DNA from: Gonatopus flavifemur
Lineage: Eukaryota; Arthropoda; Insecta; Hymenoptera; Dryinidae
Length of the DNA stretch: 64,000 nt
Assembly (NCBI GenBank): GCA_018340375.1
Contig: JAFFJZ010000009.1
Coordinates: 13,780,501-13,844,500, forward strand
Direction: 5' to 3'
Positions 1 through 11,145 of this stretch are shown one piece after another. The notes under the pieces are model-generated. The model did no database searches. It was not told where the DNA came from and saw nothing but the letters and a program-made list of their open reading frames with translations. The first letter of the stretch is position 1. The number at the start of each line of letters is the position of its first letter. Made by a program: the position numbers and the translations under genes.

Positions 1-1499
1 AATACAATATATATAATATGATTTCCTGATTGATCTCCTGTATTCCAATGTGTTTTGAGAACACTTTTACATGACTGTTCCACAATATTATATAGTAGTA
101 TTTATATGATCTGTCCATGCACATTGAATCTATGACAAACTAATATATAATTATGCATATGATAAAAAATACCTTCAAATTCGTGAATAGGATTTTATGG
201 ATGTATTTTTCAGGCAAGAACCATTGTCTATCTACCGTTTCCCAATATAATTAAATGCCACACTTGACTCCAACGAACAAATCAAGTAGCAGCTATGAAT
301 ATATACATCAAGTATTGAAATAATCAATGTGCTTGACAGCTGCATAGTTAACTCATTTAGAGTGGCTACCTGAACTACATGAGTACTGAGTACATATGAA
401 TATTATGAATACAAAATATATAAAAATTATATAAATACAAACTGTATAAAACATATACAGAAAAATCACTGTGAAGTTGAGATTTGTGTGATTTGAAGAG
501 ATCCCCTTTATTTGTTTGCTTCCGAATTTGAACCTAAACAGCGGACGGAAAATGAAACCTATATGAAAACACTATGAAATCACAACTGGAACATGGCATT
601 AATTTTATCGCAATCGAATAACAGAAAGCGAAGACATGCTCGGCCGCAAAATCACAATTTTCGGTAACATGTTTCCTCTCCATTTCCCGTTCTTCTGTAC
701 AGATCAGTTTGAGATTCATACGGAACTACTATCGCCACTGTATAAACTTGTAGTAAAAATTTTATTATGATCGCATAATAGGAACGGAAGATATCCGCAT
801 GATAACGATATTCATGAAATTTGCAAATTTTGTTTTGAAGCTCAATGCTTATCATTTTCTTCCCTTACGTTCAATTTGCTTGAAATTTACACCATACAAC
901 TCGCGCCTCGGGGGTTCATTATATTCAAAATTTCATGATATGAGGGTATAATTTTGAATCCTCTATCTATTGTTGTATAGAATCGACATTTCAAATTTCA
1001 AGAAACAATCCCCTTCCTCAGACGGTGAACTTGCAAAATTTGTTCCTGAAATTGAGAATTCGAAAAATTTGAGCTGTGTACAGCAATAGATGAAATCCAA
1101 GATTATCACCTAAGAATTCAAGACTGTCTCGTGAATTGAATTGACAGAAATCTTACAGACAAAATATTTACCTGTATGATACGCTGGTATTAACTGAAGG
1201 CCTATTGTGAAACCGTCGTGGATAAAAAAAAAGTAAATATGGAGATGACAGCATTTGATCGAAAGATGGCTTACTATGGAAAATAAATCTTTCCAATTGT
1301 TCAAAGAATTTTTGCTTGAACAATCATATTCATGAATCCAGATATGGAAAAACCAACATCACTATTCGTTTTTACGCAAAAAGTTACATAAAATCTATGT
1401 ATGCATGAATTTCTTTGCCCACCATATTTCTTGGAAACACTTATTCAAACAATCTAAGTTTAAGTAACCATTTAGGACCATGACGAAACTATGGTGGAT
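1..1499. other. AT-rich intergenic DNA without a recognised gene
   Basis: No open frame here resembles a known protein apart from the short Helitron relic listed separately. The sequence is AT-rich with short simple runs. I see no RNA gene and no clear element ends. Confidence 0.5.
640..740 (-). pseudogene. Short Helitron Rep relic
   Basis: About 80 bp here align by eye with the window's other Helitron segment near 12733-12810, in the same minus orientation. The shared nucleotide landmarks are a CACAAAATC-like start, a run like GTTTCC(C/T)TTCC and then CGTTCTTCTGT. The matching protein stretch is the acidic EER-rich segment near the preserved C-terminal end of the longer copy. The relic is too short and broken to be a gene. 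An alternative is chance similarity, but the order of matches makes descent from a related Helitron more likely. Confidence 0.4.
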
Positions 1500-1610
1500 C
1501 CCACACAGCATCACAGTTCAGAAAGAATTCATAATCGATTCATTTGGAACCATGAAAATCCAAAATTAGTATATTAGAAACTGTTTCCGAACTGTGGTTC
1601 TGTGTGTCAC
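1500..1610. mobile_element. CCCACACAGCA-type inverted-repeat element
   Basis: The left end reads CCCACACAGCATCACAGTTC and the right end is a decayed inverted copy (GAACTGTGGTTCTGTGTG). An EcoRI-like GAATTCATAATC core is shared with other members of this family near 45.0, 45.4, 53.1 and 54.0 kb. There is no coding capacity. The right terminus is degraded, so its edge is approximate. Confidence 0.5.
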
Positions 1611-2923
1611 GAGGAAAAATAAAACATGAGAATCACAGCATTTGATCTAAAGATAATTCTGCGCAACGACAAATTTTTTACCACATCCTCATCCTATAGC
1701 TCATCCTATGGACCAGGGTTGAAATTCTACAAATCTTGTTGAAACTGTTAGATTAAGAAATCTCCTAATGTTGTAACACAATTGAGCTGGTCTCCAATGA
1801 ACCATACTTTTTCAGAAACGAAACCAAATTTGAACACTCAATTGATTTGTATACGGTAACTTAGCAGAATCCTTTACAAATGCTTGAAACAGTACGGTCC
1901 ATAGAAGATAAACCAAACAGAACGAAGCGCGCGTCCACGCGCGTCTGAAATTGCTAGTGATAAAATAAAAAACAATCTATCAGTTTTTGATCTGTATTTG
2001 TCCAAGAACTTATGAGCATTTATGTGATCTTATGAAACTTTTCCAACAGGGTACTTACAGATTCCAATCTCAGGAATGTGATGTTCTTTGCCACACACTA
2101 CATGAATGGCTTATTACAGCTTCAATAAAATGATCGCACTGATGCGATGACAAAAGGAGAAAAAATGATGGAATATGACAACAGAATCATTTCATTCGTG
2201 TCGACGCGTACGAGAACTCGAGGCAAAATGGCTGGTAGCGTCGCCTCTAGAGTCTCTGCGACAGTCTGATCCCTTGACTATATCAGTATGGACTGCTAGT
2301 ACCTACCCCTTCTCCTGAGGAACTCAGTTGAGTTGCGATCCCAAAATCTCCGATATATCTCGCAAGACTGAAGTTGGCCTCATTACCTAAAAACGCGGGC
2401 TATTCAAATATTGAGACCTGTATTCACATGCAAACAAAATATTCCATGTTGATTATTGATTGTAGTTCAATACAGTTGAATACATGGAATGCAGGGTTCA
2501 TAAGGTACCTTTTTTTGTTGTTCGAAGGGGGAAAATGAAGTGAATGAACTTGAATTGCTCAAAGGAAATGTTACATATGTCGTGTATGCTTGAATACCAT
2601 AGTGAAAACAATTCCTTCGAATTTCTCTCATTAGACTTGTATTTCGCTGAATTTTATGTTTATGACAGTTGTTTTTGGAAATGACTAAATATCTTTGAAG
2701 ACCCTGGATTCTCGTCAATACTCGTTAACAGTTCTCTATTTTTTTGAAGGATTCTTCAAATTCATTGAAGAGCTTTCCAAAATTATTTATGGAAAATACA
2801 ACATTCTCAGAGAAATTTAGTAGTATTCGGAGAAAATATAGGAAACTTGAAGAAAGAGATATCTCAAAAGAACGAAGAAAGTACAGAGAAATCTAATGAG
2901 ATTGACATATCAGGATATACATA
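1611..2923. other. Intergenic DNA, no gene seen
   Basis: No protein-coding similarity or RNA gene is visible. The only structure noted is a short dispersed repeat at 2265-2307, listed separately. Confidence 0.5.
2265..2307 (+). repeat. Dispersed 43-bp repeat, copy 1
   Basis: This stretch contains TTGACTATAT(C)AGTATGGACTG. The same sequence occurs in the opposite orientation at 8171-8212 with a few mismatches. The two copies bracket the mariner and the P-like relic. Similarity does not clearly continue outside the copies. Confidence 0.55.
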
Positions 2924-3659
2924 CGAGGTGTGTTCAAAAAGTAAGGTGACTTCAAATTTCGCGGGCAACGTACTTTCGATTATCGATTTTTTTGTTTTGT
3001 TATGTTGGCACACTCTTCCCGAACATCTGTACCAAGTTTCAAGTGTATAGCATTTTTTGTTTGGTTGTGAGAGGCGTAAAGGTTATAAGTGTTTTGCGTG
3101 CTCGGCGATTTCTTGCTATCGAAAAATATGGATCAAAGGATTTGCATCAAATTTTGTGTAAAAAATAAAATGAAGTGCTCCGAAACACTTAAAATGTTGA
3201 CGGTAGCATACGGTGAAACTGTTCTGAGTAAAAAAAATGTTTACAAGTCATCATTCGAAGAGTGATCACGCAATGAACCCCTCTTTTTTCTCTCCGTGTG
3301 CTCACTCATCTTTGCTTCTGAGAGATTTTTTGGCCAAAAACAACACCACAATCATGCCTCAGCCACCATATTCACCGGATTTGGCCCCATGTGACTTTTT
3401 CTTGTTCCCAAAACTAAAGAGACCTATGAAAGGACGGAGATTTGCAACGATTGAAGAGATAAAGACTGCATCGCTGGAAGAGCTCAAGGCTATACCGAAA
3501 AGTGCTTATGAGAAGTGCTTTGAGGATTGGAAAAACCGTTGGCATAAGTGTATTGTATCTGAGGGGGATTACTTTGAAGGGGACAACATAAATATTGATA
3601 AATAAATAAATATTTTTCCTCAAAAATACAAAGTCACCTTACTTTTTGAACACACCTCG
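2924..3659 (+). mobile_element. Deleted mariner element
   Basis: Perfect 27-bp terminal inverted repeats (beginning CGAGGTGTGTTCAAAAAGTA) lie at 2924-2950 and 3633-3659. They are flanked by TA at 2922-2923 and 3660-3661, the target duplication of Tc1/mariner elements. At 736 bp it is much shorter than the usual roughly 1.3 kb, which fits loss of the middle of the transposase gene. Perfect ends suggest recent movement in trans or a young deletion. Confidence 0.93.
3128..3605 (+). pseudogene. Mariner transposase, internally deleted
   Basis: An N-terminal frame starting at ATG 3128 gives the helix-turn-helix-type beginning typical of mariner transposases and runs to about position 3250. A different frame then carries the C-terminal third, including the YSPDLAPCDFFLFPKLK motif that holds the last catalytic Asp of the DD34D triad, ending at stop 3603-3605. 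The first two catalytic Asp residues and most of the catalytic core are absent and the two parts are out of frame, so no active enzyme can be made. The family assignment is firm from the C-terminal motif and the TIRs. Confidence 0.9.
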
Positions 3660-3661
3660 TA

Positions 3662-4019
3662 CACTGAGCATATAATGAAAGAGTCACGAATAATTTCACC
3701 TCATAAATCATTTCAAACATTGTTTATTGAACATAACATCATTTACGATGTACTTACAAAATAGCAGTATTATAAAATATTACAAAATTTATATTATATT
3801 TTACAAAATGTGCATTGAAAGTCGTCATACGTTTTTGTAAGTAATTTCATTGTCCTTTAAAATGAATTGTTTTGGTCAATGTGTGTCTGAGGAGGGAGTT
3901 ATGTTGGTTCCTAGTCATCCACTTACCCTCGTTGAAAAATTTTATATTCAAATAAAACTCAACAATCATTCTGATCAGATCATCTTTGCGTGTTCGACAA
4001 ATATCCAAATCGTCACATT
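3662..4019. other. AT-rich spacer next to the P-like relic
   Basis: No gene is seen. Very A/T-rich sequence with long T and A runs separates the mariner from the 3' end of the P-like gene and may contain that gene's untranslated end. Confidence 0.4.
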
Positions 4020-7000
4020 TGCAAAAATATCTCCTGTGTTCAAATTTTTGAGAATACTTTGCATTACCTCTTGATAAGCTTTTTGGTTTTGCATTTCTGA
4101 TTCATATAAGTTGAGTATTTTTTCAATCACTTCTGCAATAATGTATATGCTGGTTGTTGCAAGTAACCACGAGATTCACTTTCAACAAATTCAGATTGAA
4201 TTTTGTCGCATTGGTCCAATAATTTGATGCAGGTCTTGAATTTCAATGTGTTTATAATTTTTTGTTCTACAAACCCTGCCATGTATTGGGTCACATGTTC
4301 TGATGTAGAATGTGAACAATGTAATGGTAAATCATCTATTTGAATTTCGTTTTGTTCATCTTCTGACCTCACATCTTTCGCGATCTGTGAAATGATTTTC
4401 TGTGATTTATTTTGTCCAAATGATATAGTTAGAATAGATGTTGCATCTAATGCAGTGTGGTTCGCATTCGATGAACATTTCATTTCATTATGAAGCAATC
4501 AACGTTTATACGACGAAGCAAACTGCATCGCAGTAGGATTGTCATTAAACCCTCCCATTGATCTAATGCATCAAAATAAAATTTCTAAATGATCTTGCGA
4601 TAATTTATATAATAAAATGTACTTCCATTGTCCCGTTTCAACGTAATTGAAGAACAATTGTTTCATATTACGTAAATTATGAATGAACCCCACAAAGCCA
4701 GTTTTTGACGTGGTATGTATTACTCCTTGTTTGATATTAATTACTTTTTGTTTTTTATAAACAATCGCATCCACTTTTGAGTTCAATATTAATTAATACC
4801 TTCTGCTTCTTTGAAAAATTTGTAAGTTGGGACTGCATTCTCTCGACTCAAAGGTCTTTCAAAATCATCAGACAATAACGTTCTGGAATTCTGACAGTCG
4901 GAAGCATTATTAATAATTCGGCAGAACTTAGCTATGGCAGCACATCTTATGAAATTTGGATGTTCATCTTTCAAAAATTGTTCAAGTGCTACTGAACAAC
5001 TTTCGCTCGATGTTTGGGCTGCTAATTTCACGTTCATTTCACTTTTCCACCATTCTATATGCTTCACAGTGATTTTATTCGCCAAATGAAAGTGTTCTGT
5101 CTCTTGAAGCTCGACCAATCGTTTGAAATATTCAAATTTAATGACATCTCCGTCTTTGTCATAAAGTTCTTTTCTAGCCATGGTATTGCGGATGAGTTTC
5201 AACATATGTGCTGCATCCAAAAATACAAAAACTTCATGGTCATCGGATGGATGAGGAAAGGATTTATCTTTCAATATAGGTGCACCTGATTCATTGCACA
5301 TCGCAATATTAGCTGGAAGTCCATCAAACGTCATCGCGATTATTGAAATTCCCGAACGAGCAACAAATTCGAGCACTTGCTTGGTGATAGCAGCTAATTT
5401 CACGAAATTCAAGCCATTGACCAAAAAGTAAGCCACAGGAATTTTCCATCGCTGATTGATCCCCGTCACTAAATAAACTAGCGCATCCTTGGCAATTGCC
5501 AAAAATTCAGGATTGTCTATGGATGCTTCCGATTGCGAGAGATCACGGCCCCAGGGGCCATGATTCAGCCAATGGGAATCCAGTATTCTAGCCCTAGGGG
5601 CTAGCCCTTGCCTGCATCGGAAGCATCCTATAACACAATCATGATCGACGTATCCCACGAATTTCTTCTCTGAATCATTCCATTCAACATGTCGTCCAAT
5701 AGCCATTTCATTCATCGTCAAACAGCCGAAAAGTTTGTTGTCTCCAGCTTCTCCGCCCTTCTTTTCCGAAATCCTGTTGGCCTCCTCGCTGATCCTGGAC
5801 GTCCATCAATACTTCCGTACCATGAGCGAATAGTAGAAGCGGCTGGTAACTGGTTCTTGAATGTTCTTCGAATGTAATTATACGCTTTTGGACTATAAAA
5901 GTGCATAGTAGAAGCGGAAGCACGCAACCGAGGTGGATATTTTCCATTCATTTTCCCCCTTTCGATTTCATCAATAATTGTTTCTCCGGAAATAGTCTGT
6001 ATAAAAAAAAAATTTCCCCATAGAAACTGATTTTAATTACAATAAAAGGAACAACGAAGTTGTATGTAAAATATTTTGTTTTATTTCCCAAAGATCATTA
6101 ACTGGAAAATTGGATACAAAACGATATAAACAATCAGAAAGTTGATCCGATATTCATAAATTCATTGACATACTAGAATAGTTTGCAACTATTTTAGTTA
6201 GATTGAATATATAGTTGATCACAAAATTATAATACATACACAATTGACCATTGATGGAATGTGAATGGAAAAATTGAATTTTATAACAGGTTAGTATAAT
6301 AGGTTAGCAAATTGATATACAATTGAATGAAAAATTATGATATATATACAGTAAGAGATATGAACACAGACACTAGTATAAATATGTATATGTACTTATA
6401 TTGTAAATATTAGCAGCATCAAACGAGTTTTATTTTCAGAGTATTGAAGAGTTTCATGACATTCTGGCCCATTTACATCAGTGAATGTCCGAATTATTAC
6501 CAGTGTCAAGATTTGTCCCTTTTACTGTATAAATCTCCCATAAACATTTTACATGATTCTGAAATATATCTTGCAGAATTTTGAGTAATTCACCTGCACA
6601 AAAAGAGCAGAATTCAATGAGACGAGATTTTGTTGTTTCAACTCCGAAAGCAAGGATTCCAAACTTGGAATGTTTTCCTTCTGTCGTTGCTGTTGGTTTT
6701 TCAATCTTTTGATGGGATCATCTTATTTTTGGCAAGCCTTCTTCAAGAGTCCTACAACCTTTCTCTGTTGATCTCGGAGACATATTTCTCAATTTACTCG
6801 ACTCCACATCACCAGGATAGCGTACCGTTTTTTGTGGAGTTACAGGCATTAGCACTGTTGAACTGCTTTCCACTTCATTTGGAATATCAATACTGGAAGA
6901 TATATATTCATATTTTTCAACTGTCCAATTAAATACTGGACACAAATATTCTCACATTAATAGATGAACATAGGAAAGAATGAATATCCAAATATAGACA

Positions 7001-7721
7001 CAAATCAGAAATCATTATCTCGGTATTACTTAGAATTGATTTGATTTATATTTACACACAATCGATCAATAATCAAGTGAAACAGAATGGAACATAACAT
7101 CGATAAACTACACATTGCTTTTTTATCATTTCATTAATAATACAATGGCAAAAGAAACAAAAACTGATGCATGATGACAATGATGATAAAAATGTAATAA
7201 AAACCAAAACAATGAATTTTCTGTATCTACTTCTGGCGATACCATTTGTTTACACGACACTATTTTTCGTTATTCTCTCACATAAAAGGTAACATGTTGA
7301 TTTTATTTTTTTATATTACTTACTTTGGTACAGAGAGATCAATTTGTTGACTCGATGAAACTTGGCTGGGTGTTGTAATGCTTCGACAACAAGTATATCT
7401 TCTTGGTGCGAAGAGGGACCTGCGATACTGGAAACATAAGATGTTATTGTCAATTTACAGTCAGATATTGATTGATTAATTATTTCAGGAATTATAAATT
7501 TATTTGTTTATCACCTTTCTTGGGGTGCATATGGAAAAATGGTTGGAATGGAATTCGGTTTGAGACGAGTATACGCTGAGCCATTCTCTTCCAAACAGCT
7601 ACTGTCGAAATGAAGACTGCAAATCTTAGCTGTTTTTGGTGGATTTGATGCATTTTCTTGTTGATTGAAGATGCGTAAAGCATCAATCCATTGTTTTTTG
7701 ACATCCGCATCTTTTGGAAAT
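4020..7721 (-). pseudogene. P-element/THAP9-like transposase relic
   Basis: Read on the minus strand, pieces of a P-type transposase occur in order. The C-terminal half of a THAP zinc-finger domain (FPKD...W...ICSLHF...IPTIFP) is at 7721-7515, with a 3' splice site (TTGATTGTAG) before it and a GTGATA donor after it. A linker exon at 7427-7324 has AG/GTAAGT borders. A segment at about 6930-6600 holds the linker and a leucine-rich coiled coil (LLSELKQQNL). The catalytic region at 5951-4789 includes FYSPKAYNYI, a DEMAI-like motif, MTFDG and FLDAAHMLKLIRN, with conserved Asp residues. C-terminal blocks follow at 4786-4571 and 4498-4127. The first THAP exon was not found. Damage includes frameshifts near 6720, about 5810 and 4790, in-frame stops near 4568 and 4500, and a 108-bp insertion. 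Domain order matches THAP9/P transposases, so the family is confident and the gene is dead. Confidence 0.88.
5521..5628. mobile_element. 108-bp GGATGCTTCC inverted-repeat element in the P-like gene
   Basis: The ends are GGATGCTTCCGATTGC and its inverse (GCATCGGAAGCATCC), flanked by TAT at 5518-5520 and 5629-5631. Element plus duplication adds 111 bp, exactly 37 codons, and contains no stop in the transposase frame. The reading frame therefore passes straight through. A second copy lies at 53600-53706, also flanked by TAT. It has no coding capacity of its own. Confidence 0.85.
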
Positions 7722-8512
7722 CTACAATCAAGAGTATAATCAACTCACTGACCCTACTTGAACAACTCATTGACTGAAAGATGAATTTCCAAGAATTTTT
7801 GAAAATTGTGAAGAGAAAATGAGTTGGAATTGAAATATACAACACATGAATGAATATATTGCGCCAAAATCACATTATAATACGGCCAATGAATTTAGAT
7901 ATTCGAGGTTATGAATAATAACCAAACGAACAACGATGCACTCGAATTATTCTCTCTAAATTTGCTTTTATATTGAGAAGAATCACACCCCTTAACAAAA
8001 CAGTGAAGCACCATTCTCACTTTCCTATTTTCTTAATATAATTCAATGACTTTTTTCATTTGATCACTACAGCGTCCACTTGATATTGTTGATATAAACA
8101 CAAACAACTGTAGTACACACAACGAACGTAGGTGATGGTGGCGCTGTAGGTTTTGTCATCGCGTGCGAAGTTGGTTACCAACAGTCCATACTTATATAGT
8201 CAAAGGTCTGATCAACTCGCGATCTGATCGTTGATTGGTTTCCATTTGAAAATGATCGATTCGATTAGAATCGTTGAAAACTGTTCCTCAGTTTTTGCCA
8301 AAATGTGTCAAAGGAACCCTAAAGATATTATACCTAGAAGTGGACAGCCGTGGTTGAATGTATAAGTGGAGACATGAGAAAAATGAAAAGAGGAAATGGA
8401 TGTGGTGAGGTGAACATCATTGTCCTTCTTTACGTTGAAAAATAATAACACTCACCTCCCCATATATTTTCCTTTTTTCATTACTTGCATTATTTTCTTT
8501 TTTCTCCCTTAA
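7722..8512. other. Region upstream of the P-like relic
   Basis: The missing first THAP exon and promoter would be expected here on the minus strand. I could not find the CxxC half of the zinc finger. A dispersed repeat (8171-8212) is the only named structure. Confidence 0.4.
8171..8212 (-). repeat. Dispersed 43-bp repeat, copy 2
   Basis: This is the inverted partner of 2265-2307. On the minus strand it reads TTTGACTATATAAGTATGGA. It contains a TATATAAG string that could act as a core promoter element, but nothing transcribed is identified beside it. Confidence 0.55.
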
Positions 8513-8606
8513 GGTGATACCAGCGCTTATCGACCGAACACGGAGGCTAGAAAAAGACAAGCCTAGACGACAGGAAGAGAGGGTCGATATCATTGCTAGT
8601 ATCCCC
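8513..8606. mobile_element. 94-bp TTAA-flanked MITE
   Basis: TTAA occurs at 8509-8512 and 8607-8610. Inside are imperfect inverted repeats GGTGATACCAGCG... and ...GCTAGTATCCCC, with a shared ATCGACC further in. TTAA duplication is the hallmark of piggyBac-type insertion. It is non-coding and the TIRs differ from those of the piggyBac at 22552. Confidence 0.65.
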
Positions 8607-8610
8607 TTAA

Positions 8611-9284
8611 CGGTCACGTCTATTGGCTCTCTGTCGTAAGGTATAATATCTCTCTATGCAACACGCAGCAGGATGATGTGGATAACATTTAAATTGTAAC
8701 ACTGAAGTAAAATTGCAAACAGTTCAACTTTTCTCAAATTGACTGAGATGAACACGTATGGTAATCGAAACTTGTACTTCACTGTCTAATTGATGTTGTG
8801 GATGAACTAGATTCGATTGATTCGAACGATGTTCAATCGTTTCTTCTATGAACTTACTATGGTCATATGGAACAGTCTCATTTGCAAATGTCATGAATGT
8901 TCCTTGCAGATACGAAGTACCTCAAACGAACATTCTTCGAAGGTTTGTTTTTCGTATAAGATTCGAATATACTTCGAACATCTGATGCTCCATGGGTTGG
9001 TTGGAGTATACAATATTTTTATTCAGTCAAGGTGCCAAACCTATTCATATGAGGATATGGAAAAGTCATTCATCCATTTTTTTTCCATCGAAAAAACTTG
9101 GAACAGTTATCAATAGAATTCTCTGAACTGTCAAAATGTGTGTAGTTTGCATCGTTTCGGAATTTTTCTTGTGAGATTTTTATGAAGTTCTTGAGACTTC
9201 CAAAATATGGCTTTTCATATTCCTCCTGAATTCATCTTTGGAACCATAATTCAGTTTTCCATAATTTGGAAGCATTGATTCTGA
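8611..9284. other. Intergenic DNA, no gene seen
   Basis: No coding similarity, RNA gene or element ends were recognised. Confidence 0.5.
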
Positions 9285-11145
9285 TCAATCGGTTTTTCAG
9301 ATGATCGATTAATTGTTTTTTCAAATAATCGATGATTTATTTGTTTCCAATTAATCGGCGTCCCAATCAATCAATTTATCGACTGGTCAGCGGTTTCCGA
9401 TGATTATTCTGTTTTCGATGTGTTCATCAATCTAATAATGATTAATCGGAATCGAACGATTCATAAATTAATCGATTCCACTAGTTTAATACCGTTTTGT
9501 GCATTTGATGACACTATTTCTTTCTGTTGCATTTCGTCTCTGAATTAAAAAATCTCAGTGAAAAATTTTTTTTTGGATAAGTGGTCGAGATATGAATTTT
9601 TCAAGTTGAAAAAGATTTTTCCCATAGCCGTTTCACTATTGAAGGATCAATTCAATTGCAGTAGGTGTCAAAATGGATATAATCGAATTGCCAAAAAAAA
9701 ATATCACCGTCACTATTGTTGATGATTCAAGTAGTTGAAGTGAGATGAATCGAAATATTGAAAAAAATGCCGTTTTCCGACAAAAATGGAGATATAAAAG
9801 TCACTTTCTTGCCAATGAAGAAGAGGAAAACGTGGGAATATAGCCCGTATCAAATTTCCTACGTAAAGTTCGCTATTTTACGGAGGGAATGATATATTTA
9901 TGAAAGGAAATCTATGGAAAATTATCGAAGTTACGACCTTGAAGAGAGTTGGTAAATTCACGTTGATTCCTCCTCGCCACATAAGTACCACACATATAGC
10001 AGAAATTATCTGGATGGTTTGTACACTCAAAACTCCGTGTTCTTTCATTCATTGTACGTCAAATAAATCAAGAGAAGGGCTCTCATATAAGACAGGGCAA
10101 AATATCAAATCAAATCATTTCACAAGACCTGATAACAGATGTGTGTGAAATGTCAGAAAAACAAAGGCCGCAAAAAAACAGAAGACGAGCAATAAGCTGA
10201 AATTATTCTTAATCACGGTCTTATATGGAGTATAAGTCACCCCCCACCATCAAAAATTGCAAGTTTCCAGACCTGTACATACAACGGTGTTTCTAATACA
10301 TCTATCTTACATCAACATATCACAATGAAAATGAACCAGATCAATTACACTCAAGTATAGGCTATGAATACGATGCAACTTTAAGAATAGAAAAAACGTT
10401 GGATTTTGGCACTTTTGCGGTGATGATCATCACTCCGATAATTTTCCATAGATTTCCTTTCATAAACACATCATTTTATCCGTAAAAGAGCTAACGTAGA
10501 AAATTTTGTACGGGGTATATTTCCACGTTTTCTATTTTTCCTTGGCAAAACAGTAACTTTTGTATCTTCATTTTCGTCGAAAAACAGCGTTTTTTTCAAA
10601 TATTTCGATTCGTCGCATTTCAATTACTCGATTAATCAATAATAGCGACGGTGATAGTTTTTGGCAATTCGATTATATCCATTTTGACACCTAATGCGAT
10701 TGAATTGATCGCTTCCGACTTGAGATGTACCTTCAATAGTGAAACCACGATAGAAAAAAATTTTTTTCAACTTGAAAAATTCATATCTCCACAACTTATT
10801 CATAAAAAAGTTTCCACTGTGACTTCTTAATCCAGAGAGCCAAAATGCATCAGAAAAACATAGTGTCATCAGATGGACAGAAATTTGTTCTTATTCTGTA
10901 GACCAGTGTTATTCGGAAAAACGATTAACCGAAATCTAATAATTAATCGATCAGTCGATTATTTGAAAAAACGATTGACGGAATCAAACAATTATTCGAT
11001 TAATCGATTATTTGAGAGAACGATTGACGGAATCAAACAATTATTCAATTAATCGATTATTTGAGAAACCGCTTAATTGGAATCAAAAAATTAACCGATC
11101 AATCGGGAACAATTATTCGTTTTATTCAATAATCGATTAACCTCA
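9285..11145. mobile_element. 1.86-kb foldback element
   Basis: Two long imperfect arms face each other. The left arm runs from about 9285 to 9927 and the right from 10436 to about 11145, with a 508-bp spacer. The inner parts match over about 430 bp, for example TTTTCAAGTTGAAAAAGATT against its inverse at about 10760, and AAGGAAATCTATGGAAAATT against its inverse at 10441-10460. The outer parts are rich in AATCGATTAAT motifs. No transposase is seen. The structure resembles foldback-type DNA transposons with repetitive arms. The exact termini and target duplication are unclear. Confidence 0.75.
10915..11140. repeat. About 50-bp tandem repeat in the foldback right arm
   Basis: Three to four copies of a unit built from ATTAATCGATTATTTGA, then AACGATTGACGGAATCAAAC, follow one another. 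A more decayed version lies in the left arm (9290-9480). Confidence 0.75.

Noticed and set aside
7492..7845. Open frame of 117 codons on the minus strand as its own gene
   Set aside because: A different frame of the same DNA encodes the THAP half-domain with proper splice borders, so this frame is a shadow.
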